Assembly: GCA_021158375.1 (NCBI GenBank)
Contig: JAGGUS010000174.1
Coordinates: 1-27,618 of the forward strand
DNA length: 27,618 nt
Origin: Thermoprotei archaeon
GTDB lineage: Archaea; Thermoproteota; Thermoprotei; QMSL01; B3-G16
Direction: 5' to 3'
Of the stretch, positions 7,607 to 15,222 are shown piece after piece. Position numbers and translations under genes: made by a program. Under the pieces are notes generated by a model. That model did not search any database, was not told the origin of the DNA, and worked only from the letters and a program-made list of their open reading frames with translations. Position 1 is the first letter of the stretch. Each line of letters begins with the position of its first letter.

Positions 7607-8021
7607 ATATTTTCACCTCTAGATCCTTAAGTACACTAAGGATATCTTTAGCTATTTTAAGCAATATTCCTGACTCTCTTCTACCGAATTCTACAAGCCC
7701 ATATACAGCACGTGTATGGGCTTCAGATAGCTCAGCTAACTCCCGCCTATGCTTCCTTATATAATCGATAAGCTCATTTGCTTCAGTCCCAAAACTTTCC
7801 TCTATCAACGCCGATACCAATACTCCTAAGAGCTCACGAATATTATGGCCTCTAATCTCCTCACCTAATATACGATATATAATTGACTTGATATATAATT
7901 GAACAGCATATTCGGCTTCACGAACAGCGGTATCGTAATCTCCATCATTATAAGCTCTCTCGGCCCACTTTAATGCATTTAAGGCTCTCTTCCTTAACAA
8001 TATAGGATACCTACCGCTCAT
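7590..8021 (-). CDS. HEPN-domain protein (toxin), first gene of a HEPN-MNT operon
   Basis: The 143-residue all-helical protein has helices ILLRKRALNALKWAERAYND and GDYDTAVREAEYAVQLYIKS, the usual HEPN opening, and the active-site region ELAELSEAHTRAVYGLVEFG. H102, R104, Y107 and G108 match the H-x-R-x-x-Y-G of the HEPN protein at 5622. The arginine before the histidine is more distant here (R92/R93, 8-9 residues between) than the R-x4-6-H consensus, so catalytic activity is less certain. The ATG has ggtg just upstream. It shares a short promoter region with the divergent ZIP transporter gene. Confidence 0.82.
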   Translation of the reverse strand: MSGRYPILLRKRALNALKWAERAYNDGDYDTAVREAEYAVQLYIKSIIYRILGEEIRGHNIRELLGVLVSALIEESFGTEANELIDYIRKHRRELAELSEAHTRAVYGLVEFGRRESGILLKIAKDILSVLKDLEVKIFGEKV

Positions 8022-8067
8022 CTTGACACCATGTAGATACTTAGATTAACAATTAATACCTTCTAGC

Positions 8068-8082
8068 CTATTTATAAATATT
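8068..8082. promoter_or_regulatory. Palindromic TATA between divergent HEPN-MNT and ZIP genes
   Basis: The intergenic region contains the self-complementary sequence atttataaat around 8070-8079. It lies about 30 bases before the ZIP start (8107, plus strand) and about 50 bases before the HEPN start (8021, minus strand). Because the core is palindromic it could position TBP in either direction and serve both genes. A second AT-rich run (ggatttatag) at 8088-8097 is too close to the ZIP start codon to be its TATA box. Confidence 0.45.
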
Positions 8083-8106
8083 AAATATGGATTTATAGAT
8101 TAGCCA

Positions 8107-8886
8107 ATGGTTGATGATATGATTGAACTCCTCACAAGAATGCCCTTGGTTTTAAGGGTACTAGTAATGGGTTTAATACCAGCATCATTAACTACTTTGG
8201 GAACAGCACCAATACTTATAGGCGTGAAGCTTGGAAGACATTCTCTTAATATTGGGATGGGATTCGCTGCAGGAGTGATGTTAGTTGCTTCGTTTACCAG
8301 CCTACTCATACCAGCTATTGAGAGGAGCAATGTGGTAACAGCAACCTTAGGTTTTATCATAGGCGTAGTTATTATTAAAGCATTAGATCTGTTAATACCT
8401 CATGAGCATGCTGTTGTTGAATCTAAAAAGGATGAAACGGTTATTAGTATTAAAAAGGCGCAACTTATGGCTCTAGCTATGGTAGTTCATAATATTCCTG
8501 AAGGTATGGCTGTAGGTGCCGCGACGATGTATAGTATAGCTGATGGCCTAGCTATGGCTCTTGCAATAGGCTTACAGGATATACCAGAAGGGCTTGCAGT
8601 GGCAATTCCCATTCTAATGGTAACAGGAAAAGCGAGCATATCATTTATCATGGGCGCTCTAAGTGGTCTAGCTGAAGCATTTGCAGCGATCTTGCCAGCA
8701 TTAATGGTGACGTATGCTCAGGTGACGTTACCGCTGGTATTAGCACTAGCTTCTGGTGCTATGATCTATGTAGTGATACATGAGATAATTCCTGAGATAT
8801 ACAGTCGTGAACACAATGAACTAGTGACCTTAGGCTTCTTCATCGGCTTTTTAACAATGTTAATCTTAGATAGCATCATGTCATGA
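8107..8886 (+). CDS. ZIP-family metal (zinc) transporter
   Basis: The 259-residue integral membrane protein has about eight hydrophobic segments. The paired metal-site helices are clear: ALAMVVHNIPEGMAVGAATM (H-N-x-P-E-G, helix 4) and ALAIGLQDIPEGLAVAIPIL (Q-D-x-P-E-G, helix 5). In most ZIPs the helix 5 position is H-E/Q, so D here is a modest variant of the GufA/ZupT-like group. A histidine-containing loop IPHEHAVVESKKDE lies before helix 4. The protein should move Zn2+ or a related divalent ion into the cytoplasm across the cell membrane. The ATG at 8107 is chosen because the TATA box is about 30 bases upstream; ATG 8122 is an alternative. It is a single-gene transcript ending next to a strong hairpin. 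Confidence 0.9.
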   Translation: MVDDMIELLTRMPLVLRVLVMGLIPASLTTLGTAPILIGVKLGRHSLNIGMGFAAGVMLVASFTSLLIPAIERSNVVTATLGFIIGVVIIKALDLLIPHEHAVVESKKDETVISIKKAQLMALAMVVHNIPEGMAVGAATMYSIADGLAMALAIGLQDIPEGLAVAIPILMVTGKASISFIMGALSGLAEAFAAILPALMVTYAQVTLPLVLALASGAMIYVVIHEIIPEIYSREHNELVTLGFFIGFLTMLILDSIMS

Positions 8887-8907
8887 ATACATAAATATAA
8901 CGGAACT

Positions 8908-8942
8908 TACAAGGCAGTTAAATAAACTTTAACTGCCTTGTA
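8908..8942. terminator. Perfect 15-bp hairpin between convergent genes
   Basis: tacaaggcagttaaa (8908-8922) and its exact complement (8928-8942) enclose a 5-base loop. It sits 22 bases after the ZIP stop codon, and the stop codon of the convergent CARDB pseudogene (8929-8931) is inside the stem. No T-run follows on either strand, so it is not a classical intrinsic terminator. It could protect 3' ends or separate convergent transcripts. Confidence 0.6.
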
Positions 8943-10351
8943 AAAGAAAATAGGAAAAATAGCGGCTACTTTTTATTCTCATAAAGTATATTACAATCGC
9001 CGTTATAGCTACTACCAGGGCCACTATTACTCCTACTAGCGTCGTAGAAATCCTACCTTGATTAACGTTTTGGCTGGGCTGAGATGGGCTTTCAGAATTT
9101 GCTGTAAATGTCTTTGTTATTCCATTTACATCTACTGAGAGTGTGCCCTGAGTGTCCACAGTATACTTAAATGTAACTGTCGTGCTTTCCCCACTATCTA
9201 ACGTTACGTTTTTTACGTCTTCGATTTTACCATTTACCTTCAATGTAACCGTATAGTTTCCAGAGCTTCCGCCTATGTTTTTAACATCGACTGAAATAGT
9301 CACGTAGTCTCCTACTTTAACCGTAGATGGGTTAATCGATAAGTCCGTTATCTCGAATGATGCAGGAGCGTTTGCACGGACATGAATGATACTAGTCTTA
9401 TTGCAAAGTCTGACAGTATGATCTCCTTCGTTCTTTAAGGTTATCGTGAAGGATACTGTTTTAACATCGCCAGGATTTATGAGAGCTGTTTTACTTCCAA
9501 CGATCTTCCCATCTATGAAAAGTGTCGCATTATATATTGCAAATGACCCTCCTGTATTTGATATATCCATAGTGATAGTTACATTTTCATTGGGTTTTGC
9601 TTCTAAAGGATCAACTTTTATATCGCTAAAATGTACGTTAGGTAATTTTAACTGCTCGCTTAGAGTGATTGAAATCAATTCCCATTTAAACCACTCTTTA
9701 TGATCTAATGATTCGACATAAAGGTAAACTAATATTCCTCCGAATTGTGTTGGTGCGATCCAACCTTCAATAATCCATTGATATTCCTTGGGGTATCGTC
9801 TTATATGGAACGAACTTATACTTGTAGACTAGGAGTGAAGTGGAACCGAATTTCTTGATATCACTACCTATCAGTAACGTATATCCATATCGATAATGAT
9901 CCTGCCAGTATGTTAGCTTAGAGTAAGTCCATCTAACCCAAAGGTTATAGATCCAATTAGACCAAAACTCTTGAAAAGCAATCCCCGCAGCTTGTGCATA
10001 CTGGCCTGAAAATGTAGTATCACCGATTTTAGCTTTCATATACATTCCTGTTTCTTTTGAAATCCACAGAGTTGCATTAGTCGTTTCGCTCTTAGTGCTA
10101 TAGAACACGTTGACTACCTAACATTCCTCGCCATTGAGACTTTCCTCGCCAACTAGTTTGTAACTTAGCGTTACTCTATTGCCTTTATGATCTGAGAACC
10201 TTCCTGAAATTTGAGAAATAGCCTTAAGTAAATCGGAAACTTTCGCTATATTAGCTAGTTCATTATTGCCCTGGCCATAATTCATGTTTACTTGAATATT
10301 TACTAGTAGTATTAATATGCTCAGTACCGAAAATATCACCAAATTTTTCAT
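8929..10351 (-). pseudogene. Exported CARDB-repeat surface protein, interrupted by TAG and a frameshift
   Basis: Three minus-strand segments form one gene of about 474 codons. The first (10351-10121) has a signal peptide, MKNLVIFSVLSILILLVNIQ. It ends at TAG 10118-10120 and the same frame continues directly (VVNVFYSTKSETTNATLWIS) to about 9767. A one-base shift between about 9860 and 9780 leads into YPKEYQWIIEGWIAPTQFGG and then two CARDB-like Ig domains, VHFSDIKVDPLEAKPNENVT onward and FEITDLSINPSTVKVGDYVT onward. A Ser/Pro/Gln linker (SESPSQPSQNVNQ) and a C-terminal membrane helix (VGVIVALVVAITAIVIYFMR) complete an anchored cell-surface layout. CARDB domains are adhesion-type modules. With only two lesions the gene died recently, or the lesions are sequence errors. 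The N-terminal domain is not recognised. Confidence 0.8.
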
Positions 10352-10526
10352 TAACTCTTCCTCTACCGGATAGTAGTGATGCAGTTATATTTCACTGCTA
10401 GAACTAAAAACCCATCCTAAGTAAAACAATAGCATATATTATGTAGACATGTTGTTTCGTTCTTTTAGTTATTCAGTTTCTAGGGTCATACTGAAGTGTA
10501 CAAAAACATCCATATTCGGAGTATGT

Positions 10527-10577
10527 ATGGCCGTAGTTGGAATTAGTAAGTTACTTCAAGAAATTTTAGTGCTTTGA
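10527..10577 (+). pseudogene. Short ATG frame, possible first copy of a tandem small-protein remnant
   Basis: It reads MAVVGISKLLQEILVL and stops. It begins exactly 100 bases before a second frame opening with nearly the same bases (atggccgtagtt versus atggccatagtt), and both are followed by gaggaa-rich sequence. It may be half of a decayed tandem duplication. The evidence is thin. Confidence 0.25.
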
Positions 10578-10626
10578 GGAAAGAAGCTTTTAATATACGC
10601 ATATACTGTCTTGAGGAAAGAAACTG

Positions 10627-10741
10627 AATGGCCATAGTTAGAGAAGTTCTAGAGTACATCAATTAGAGGAAGCTTACAGAGGAAGAACGAGAGAAGTTAG
10701 AATCCATTAGAGCTAAGCTTAAACACGCAACTCGTAAATAG
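10627..10741 (+). pseudogene. Decayed small helical protein gene
   Basis: From ATG 10627 the frame reads MAIVREVLEYIN, then TAG, then RKLTE. After one extra base it continues EEREKLESIRAKLKHATRK and stops at TAG 10739-10741. Restored, it would be a 37-residue, highly charged helical protein, the size and character of small antitoxin or helix-turn-helix scraps. The AT-rich ttttaatata lies about 40 bases upstream. The family is not recognised. Confidence 0.4.
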
Positions 10742-10775
10742 GGGCCTTTAATGTTTTATGACGCGAACCCCTATT
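10737..10775. terminator. 8-bp inverted repeat at the 3' junction of convergent genes
   Basis: aatagggg (10737-10744) pairs with cccctatt (10768-10775) around a 23-base loop. It overlaps the end of the small remnant and lies about 40 bases beyond the stop codon of the convergent vapC. It may be a transcript-end structure, but the loop is large. Confidence 0.3.
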
Positions 10776-10813
10776 ATGAAAGGTATTCACGCATATCTCA
10801 CATTGTGTTTAAT

Positions 10814-11221
10814 TTATTTGGTGACTACCTCGATACCTATCCTTTCTATAAGACCAGATTTTGATATAATATCTTTGTCAAATGTTGCGAAGCGAGGAGC
10901 ATTCATTATCTTACAGGTTGCTATATGGAGTAGGTCGAGTGTTCGGAGCCTTAAAAGTTTAGCTAACTTAAAAGCACGTATCAATACTTCGTTAAAGTTT
11001 ATGTCAACAACTCTTATGCCAGCGTACTTTACGGAGTATATGGCAAGAGCCAAAGGGTCCTCTAGATTAGCCCTAGAGTATACTGAGGCAAGCTCTATTA
11101 GCGTAAGCTTACTAGCAACTTTATCTTCTTTTGATGATCGGAGGAGATCTACAGCTTTGCTATGGTTTGGATCTAGGTCATCGATAAACGCTATGATAAC
11201 ATTAGTGTCGATGTACATCAT
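10814..11221 (-). CDS. vapC: VapC toxin, PIN-domain ribonuclease
   Basis: The 135-residue PIN protein keeps the four acidic positions: D5 (MMYIDTNVIIAFID), E43 (KLTLIELASVYSR), D96 (RLRTLDLLHIATCK) and D115 (PRFATFDKDIIS). Its length and spacing are those of a standard archaeal VapC RNase. The ATG at 11221 overlaps the vapB stop (ATGA); a second ATG directly after it is an alternative that better matches the usual N-terminus MYIDTNVII. The gene is intact and lies downstream of its antitoxin in one operon. Confidence 0.9.
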   Translation of the reverse strand: MMYIDTNVIIAFIDDLDPNHSKAVDLLRSSKEDKVASKLTLIELASVYSRANLEDPLALAIYSVKYAGIRVVDINFNEVLIRAFKLAKLLRLRTLDLLHIATCKIMNAPRFATFDKDIISKSGLIERIGIEVVTK

Positions 11222-11469
11222 TTAATCCGATCCTCCTCTAATAGTTTCGAAAGGCCACCATGTCTAATTTTATATCTTCTTCTTTCAAGCTCCTTAACCT
11301 TCTCATATACACGATCCCAGAACTCTACTTCTTTAAGAACCTCTTTAATTCCTCTTTCAATCATTACATTAAATGCATGTGATCTGCTTCTAGCAATTCC
11401 GTATTTGATCATTTTATCAGCAAGCTCAACAAGCTCCTTACGCACTTTAATAGACACAGTAACCGACAT
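11218..11469 (-). CDS. vapB: VapB antitoxin, ribbon-helix-helix type
   Basis: The 83-residue protein begins MSVTVSIKVRKELVELADKM and IKYGIARSRSHAFNVMIERG, a ribbon-helix-helix DNA-binding domain in the longer form where helix 1 and helix 2 are joined by GIARSRSHA. The C-terminal part (VEFWDRVYEKVKELERRRYK onward, charged and helical) is the toxin-binding tail. It is the first gene of the operon, with a TATA box and a short palindrome upstream at 11491-11515. By family knowledge it represses its own promoter together with VapC. Confidence 0.88.
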   Translation of the reverse strand: MSVTVSIKVRKELVELADKMIKYGIARSRSHAFNVMIERGIKEVLKEVEFWDRVYEKVKELERRRYKIRHGGLSKLLEEDRIK

Positions 11470-11490
11470 ATATTAGGTACACCATGTAAT

Positions 11491-11515
11491 ATAGGTATTC
11501 CTATTATTATTTAAG
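11491..11515 (-). promoter_or_regulatory. TATA box and candidate operator of vapBC
   Basis: On the minus strand cttaaata (11508-11515) is a TATA-like core about 40 bases before the vapB ATG. Between it and the expected transcription start is the inverted repeat atagg-tatt-cctat (11491-11504, plus-strand reading). A short palindrome in that place is typical for an RHH repressor site. The assignment is inferred. Confidence 0.4.
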
Positions 11516-11664
11516 CTTTTATTCTACACCCTAGCAGAAGAATAGAAAGCTATTACGCATGGTAGATACAAGAGAGGAAGCAATCCCAAGATACATAACA
11601 GATGTTAAATACAGCTCTATAGTTGCTCATAGCGTTCTAATTTTAATAAGAGTCTCTACACTCC

Positions 11665-12151
11665 TTAAAAATTCGTGATATCGGGGAGTTTAAAGCCTAA
11701 TTGGCGTACTTCTTTCTCTGCCGGCTTTCTCACCTTTAGGACTGTATTTAGTATCCATGCTGCTTCCTTAGGATTCACATCTCGGCTCTTGAACCAGAGT
11801 AAACTGAAACATGCTTCTAAGTAGCCATTAAGGGCCTTTAAATCCTTCACCTGCTCAAATAGATATTTGTCTCCCTTCAAGTTCCCGCCGCAGTTTATTC
11901 ATCCAGTGTCTCAAGGGGACATAGGCCACATCGACTTTATAGTCCAACTCCTGTATGTTTTCCCTTTAAGGTCTATCTCCCTCACTAACTATGACACATG
12001 TATCAATATCGGATATCTCGCGAACATTTCCCCTAGCAACAGATCTTACTATAAGTACTGCGATTATATTTCACCTACTTTTGACTAGTCTCTCACAGAC
12101 ATACTGACCAGCTCTTCTCATAACTTTTAGTCTATCATTCAAGCAATTCAA
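11665..12151 (-). pseudogene. MNT-type nucleotidyltransferase pseudogene
   Basis: On the minus strand the frame from about 12151 reads LNCLNDRLKVMRRAGQYVCE, RLVKSR, TGA, then NIIAVLIVRSVARGNVREIS and DIDTCVIVSEGDRP, TAA, then ENIQELDYKVDVAYVPLRHW and MNKLRRELEG. After a frameshift near 11880 the last 70 residues are open: GDKYLFEQVKDLKALNGYLE to LGFKLPDITNF. The (G)S-V-A-R-G ... S-D-I-D block is the nucleotidyltransferase signature, with the first Gly now Arg. Two stops and one shift make it dead. The start is uncertain (TTG 12151 or 12142, or ATG 12121). No HEPN partner gene is recognisable beside it. Confidence 0.85.
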
Positions 12152-12321
12152 GACCTACCCCAGTCCAGCAATCTGTGTAGTATTATCTAAAATGTATCAT
12201 TTTATCATGCAGTAATATCCTTATGTAACGAATTAGCGAAGTGGATTGCAGGCTTACAATAAGGATTTCAACGTAAAATTAAATACCTAGCGCTATAGAA
12301 TTAGTATTTGGTGATTAGTAT

Positions 12322-12576
12322 TTGCCAGTTAGAAGAAAAATTCATGCAGGTCAAGTGTATCTTGGTAAAGAAATACTGAACGCCCTTGGAATTAAAGATG
12401 GTGATGAGGTAGAACTAGAAGTTAAAGAAGGTAAAGTAGTAATAAGACCTGTTAAAGTTATTGATAAGGATACGCTAGATCTAATAAGGTTATTAAGGGA
12501 AGTTAAAACTAGTGGTAGTCGTGAAGATTACTTTGAAGAGTATGATTATGAAGATGTAGGTGGCTGGAAGAATTGA
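12322..12576 (+). CDS. vapB: VapB antitoxin, AbrB/SpoVT type
   Basis: The 84-residue protein begins MPVRRKIHAGQVYLGKEILN and ALGIKDGDEVELEVKEGKVV IRPV, the AbrB swapped hairpin. Its second half (IDKDTLDLIRLLREVKTSGS then EDYFEEYDYEDVGGWKN) is an acidic toxin-binding tail. The TTG start is supported by ggtgatt about eight bases upstream, and a TATA-like ttaaatac lies near 12279-12286. The stop TGA overlaps the vapC TTG (ATTGAG), so the toxin is translated by re-initiation. Confidence 0.88.
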   Translation: MPVRRKIHAGQVYLGKEILNALGIKDGDEVELEVKEGKVVIRPVKVIDKDTLDLIRLLREVKTSGSREDYFEEYDYEDVGGWKN

Positions 12577-13052
12577 GAATCTTTATTGATACGCAATTAT
12601 GGGTTTATGCATTTAAGAAGCCACAGAAGGAGAAATTTAAAGATAAGGAAGAATATGAGGAAGCACTTCAGATGCATAATAAGGCCAATGAGTTTATACA
12701 GCGTGCACTAATGGATCATATAATATACCTTACTACTCATCAACTAGCTGAAATATTTCATGCACTAGCATTTAGAGGAATCAAAATGAGTAAGAAAACG
12801 GCATTAAACATCATAGATAAGATATTGAGGAGTTCAAAGACTGTGTTGATAGACGTTAAGAGGAGCCATTATAAGGAGGCATTGAGGTTAAGTAGTTTAT
12901 CAGGGATACACATATGGGATTATTTGTGCATAGTCCCGTTGAAGGGAATGATAGATGTAGCTCATACTAATGATAAACACTTCCTCCATCCTACTATAAA
13001 GAGCTTAGTACCTAAGATAGACAATCCCATAGGGAAATGGTTAGTAATATGA
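12573..13052 (+). CDS. vapC: VapC toxin, PIN-domain ribonuclease
   Basis: The 159-residue PIN protein starts at TTG 12573, MRIFIDTQLWVYAFKKPQKE, with D6 as the first metal ligand. E60 (TTHQLAEIFHALAF), D116 (GIHIWDYLCIVPLKG) and D128/D134 (MIDVAHTNDKHF) complete the site. An inserted charged segment KEKFKDKEEYEEALQMHNKA after strand 1 is typical of one archaeal VapC subgroup. The TTG shares two bases with the vapB stop codon. The gene is intact. Confidence 0.88.
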   Translation: MRIFIDTQLWVYAFKKPQKEKFKDKEEYEEALQMHNKANEFIQRALMDHIIYLTTHQLAEIFHALAFRGIKMSKKTALNIIDKILRSSKTVLIDVKRSHYKEALRLSSLSGIHIWDYLCIVPLKGMIDVAHTNDKHFLHPTIKSLVPKIDNPIGKWLVI

Positions 13053-13205
13053 AGGGTGTATAAGTATAGGATAGATTTGCTCCACACCTTGGGCGCATGG
13101 TTGAAGTACCTTTAGGATTAACAAATATTACCGGCACGCCGTATTCTATCGCTTTAGTTATAATTAGAGCGCATGCTCTAGATTACATGTTGATCAGACC
13201 GAGAT
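13053..13205 (-). pseudogene. tnpB: TnpB zinc-ribbon fragment
   Basis: Minus-strand bases from about 13205 to 13060 read LIITKAIEYGVPVIFVNPKG, then TSTMRPRCGANLSYTYTPF. This is the TnpB segment before and into the zinc ribbon (usual form: A-x-E-Y-G-V-P-V, V-N-P, T-S, C-P-x-C-G), with the first Cys changed to Arg and a TAA a few codons upstream. Only this scrap of a third TnpB copy remains, between vapC and the glycoside hydrolase gene. Confidence 0.75.
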
Positions 13206-13212
13206 AGGTAAA

Positions 13213-14877
13213 TTATCCACTATTATACCTCTCTATGAAGATGGGCTCTTCGCTGACCTTTAGGCTGAGCACCCCATACATGGTTTCATATATTCTAGTT
13301 TTCCCAAAAAGGTTAGTAACCTTAACCTTACTCCAACCTACTCTTAGGGCTATTTCATTTTCACCTCCAAAGGACCATACTACATACTTCCTGCTTTTTT
13401 CGTTTACGAACTCCACTATAATCACATTATCCTTGATAGTATAGTTCTTAACAACATAATCGTGTAATATTCTCGCTGTGTTATATATGGCAAAATATGC
13501 TGGCTTTATAAGTCTCAACCCTGCGGATTCGTAATCCGCTATTAAGCCGAAATTATGTTCAGCATTATTTATATCTGGGCCATCATCCTTCCAGTCGTAA
13601 ATTATCGTTATAGGTATTCCTTCCATTAAATTCGTTATGTACATCCTAACCACATAAGCTGCCTGCCTTCTCATAGAGATCCCATTAGACCATGTGCTGT
13701 ATCCCCACTCGCTACATACTATCGGAAGATTAAGTCCATATTTGGCTAGTATCTCTCTAAGTTTCTTATAATCTGTAAGTACAGTCTCCGGAATATTATC
13801 CCTATACGGGTGTACCGAAATAGCATCAATTCCTCTTAATGCCCCTATCTTTAATAACTTCTCGATAAACTCTAAATCAACACCTGAGGTCGCTGGCGCG
13901 ATTACGACAGCATTCGGATTAGCTGAGCGGATTGCCTTCAGTGTCGCCTTAAGTAATTCGGCATATTGCGTAGCGTTTGGCTTTGGCTTCCAGAAAACCT
14001 CTATGTTCGGTTCATTCCATACTTCCCATATAATATTACCCTCCTTATCTAGTCTACTGACTACATACATGGCATACTCGGCAAATGCTCTTACTCCTAG
14101 TTCACTGCTAGGAGGGAGCCCATTATCATAAAGTGGATTACCATAATCTAAGATGAAAAGCGGTCTCATACCTCTTTTAAGAAGCTCTTGAGCTAACTGA
14201 ATATATCCATCTAAATTGTATTCCTTGGGACTACGCTCTACATGGCTCCAGAAAAGATCCATCCTGACAATGCTGATTCCAGCTAGATGCATCATGTCTA
14301 AATCAATCTTCCTGGGAAGAACGAAATGTATGTTGACTCCAAGGCCGTAGGGCACCTTAAGCAAGGGAAACTTAAAAGAAGACCTATTTCCCATCTTAAA
14401 GGGCTCCATTACTGCGATAATCCACGGATATTTCTCATAATTATACTTAGGGTTAGTATTCGATGTATACACTTTATCTCCAATATGAAGTTGCACTAGA
14501 TAAAGGCCTATTGGAAGTTCTCTCGTATTAATTTCCACTCTCACTTTCTCCATACCATCCAGCGCTGGCCTAACTCTTCGTTTAACAAGCCTCATAACTA
14601 ATGAGTAGTCATCATAATTGAGCAAATCGATCTCCAATACCTTTCTACTAAGGCTGGAATACCTTATAGCGAATTCTAATACTGCAACTTCCCCTCTTAT
14701 GAACCAATTTTTACCTATCTTATGCGTGCCTATATAAACTAGTTTTACTTCTGTATTCGGCATCATTTTTACCAGATATGTTATGGAGATTAAAGAGATG
14801 GCTAAAAGGAGACCTATCAGGGCTACTATATCCATTGCCCTCAAGACCCCCTTATGATTCTGATACTTTCTATGCAC
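13213..14877 (-). CDS. Membrane-anchored glycoside hydrolase, clan GH-A (GH39/GH5-like)
   Basis: The 554-residue protein has one N-terminal membrane helix (MDIVALIGLLLAISLISITY, from residue 15), then a beta-rich domain to about residue 160. A TIM barrel follows: GLGVNIHFVL, GISIVRMDLFWSHVE, then IIWEVWNEPNIEVFW with the acid/base Glu E289 in the N-E-P motif, APATSGVDLEFIEKLL, AISVHPYRDNIP, and PIVCSEWGYSTWSNG with the nucleophile E390. The two Glu about 100 residues apart are typical of retaining GH-A enzymes. A beta-rich C-terminus follows. It probably acts outside the cell on xylo- or other beta-linked oligosaccharides; the substrate cannot be read from sequence. The start is GTG 14877, with ATG 14835 (M15) an alternative that gives a cleaner signal anchor. 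Confidence 0.85.
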   Translation of the reverse strand: MHRKYQNHKGVLRAMDIVALIGLLLAISLISITYLVKMMPNTEVKLVYIGTHKIGKNWFIRGEVAVLEFAIRYSSLSRKVLEIDLLNYDDYSLVMRLVKRRVRPALDGMEKVRVEINTRELPIGLYLVQLHIGDKVYTSNTNPKYNYEKYPWIIAVMEPFKMGNRSSFKFPLLKVPYGLGVNIHFVLPRKIDLDMMHLAGISIVRMDLFWSHVERSPKEYNLDGYIQLAQELLKRGMRPLFILDYGNPLYDNGLPPSSELGVRAFAEYAMYVVSRLDKEGNIIWEVWNEPNIEVFWKPKPNATQYAELLKATLKAIRSANPNAVVIAPATSGVDLEFIEKLLKIGALRGIDAISVHPYRDNIPETVLTDYKKLREILAKYGLNLPIVCSEWGYSTWSNGISMRRQAAYVVRMYITNLMEGIPITIIYDWKDDGPDINNAEHNFGLIADYESAGLRLIKPAYFAIYNTARILHDYVVKNYTIKDNVIIVEFVNEKSRKYVVWSFGGENEIALRVGWSKVKVTNLFGKTRIYETMYGVLSLKVSEEPIFIERYNSG

Positions 14878-15222
14878 TTTCCAATACTCGATAATTGCAC
14901 CTCCTTGTCCTCTAACGTCTCCCGCAAGTACTAGGCTTAATTACGTCTTCTCTACGATATAAATATTAATTCTTGTTCTCCAGCAGCTTATCCTCCAGGA
15001 ACATAATGAGGTCTACATTTTTCATTATGCCTCTCACTTATCTTTAGCGTTGCTATTGGACATAGCTATTATTTTAATATGCAGTACTAGGAATTCTCGG
15101 TCATTTTTCATCTTTTCTAAGTCTTATTTTCCAACAGCTATTACTTTCTTTAATTGAAGTCTGACAAACTTTAATGTGAATTGACAAGAAGAAAGCGTCA
15201 ATACATTAGTTTAATAAGGTAA
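14878..15222. other. Intergenic region upstream of the glycoside hydrolase
   Basis: No gene is recognised. On the minus strand aatatttata around 14961-14970 is a good TATA-like sequence about 85 bases before the hydrolase start, implying a real 5' leader, and cctccttg (14901-14908) is antisense to a possible aaggagg ribosome site. A 19-codon minus-strand frame starting near 15027 (MKNVDLIMFLEDKLLENKN) is too short to support. Confidence 0.45.

Noticed and set aside
10118..10120. In-frame TAG read as pyrrolysine in the CARDB protein
   Set aside because: No pyrrolysine genes or methylamine enzymes are visible, and the same gene also has a frameshift, so decay or error is simpler.
10574..10622. 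Two ttgaggaaagaa repeats 37 bases apart, resembling a CRISPR repeat end and spacer
   Set aside because: There are only two short copies, no third unit, no leader and no cas genes; a CRISPR array is not supported.
11559..11678. 39-codon plus-strand frame starting MVDTREEAIPRY
   Set aside because: It overlaps the end of the MNT pseudogene, has no promoter or ribosome site and no recognisable motif.
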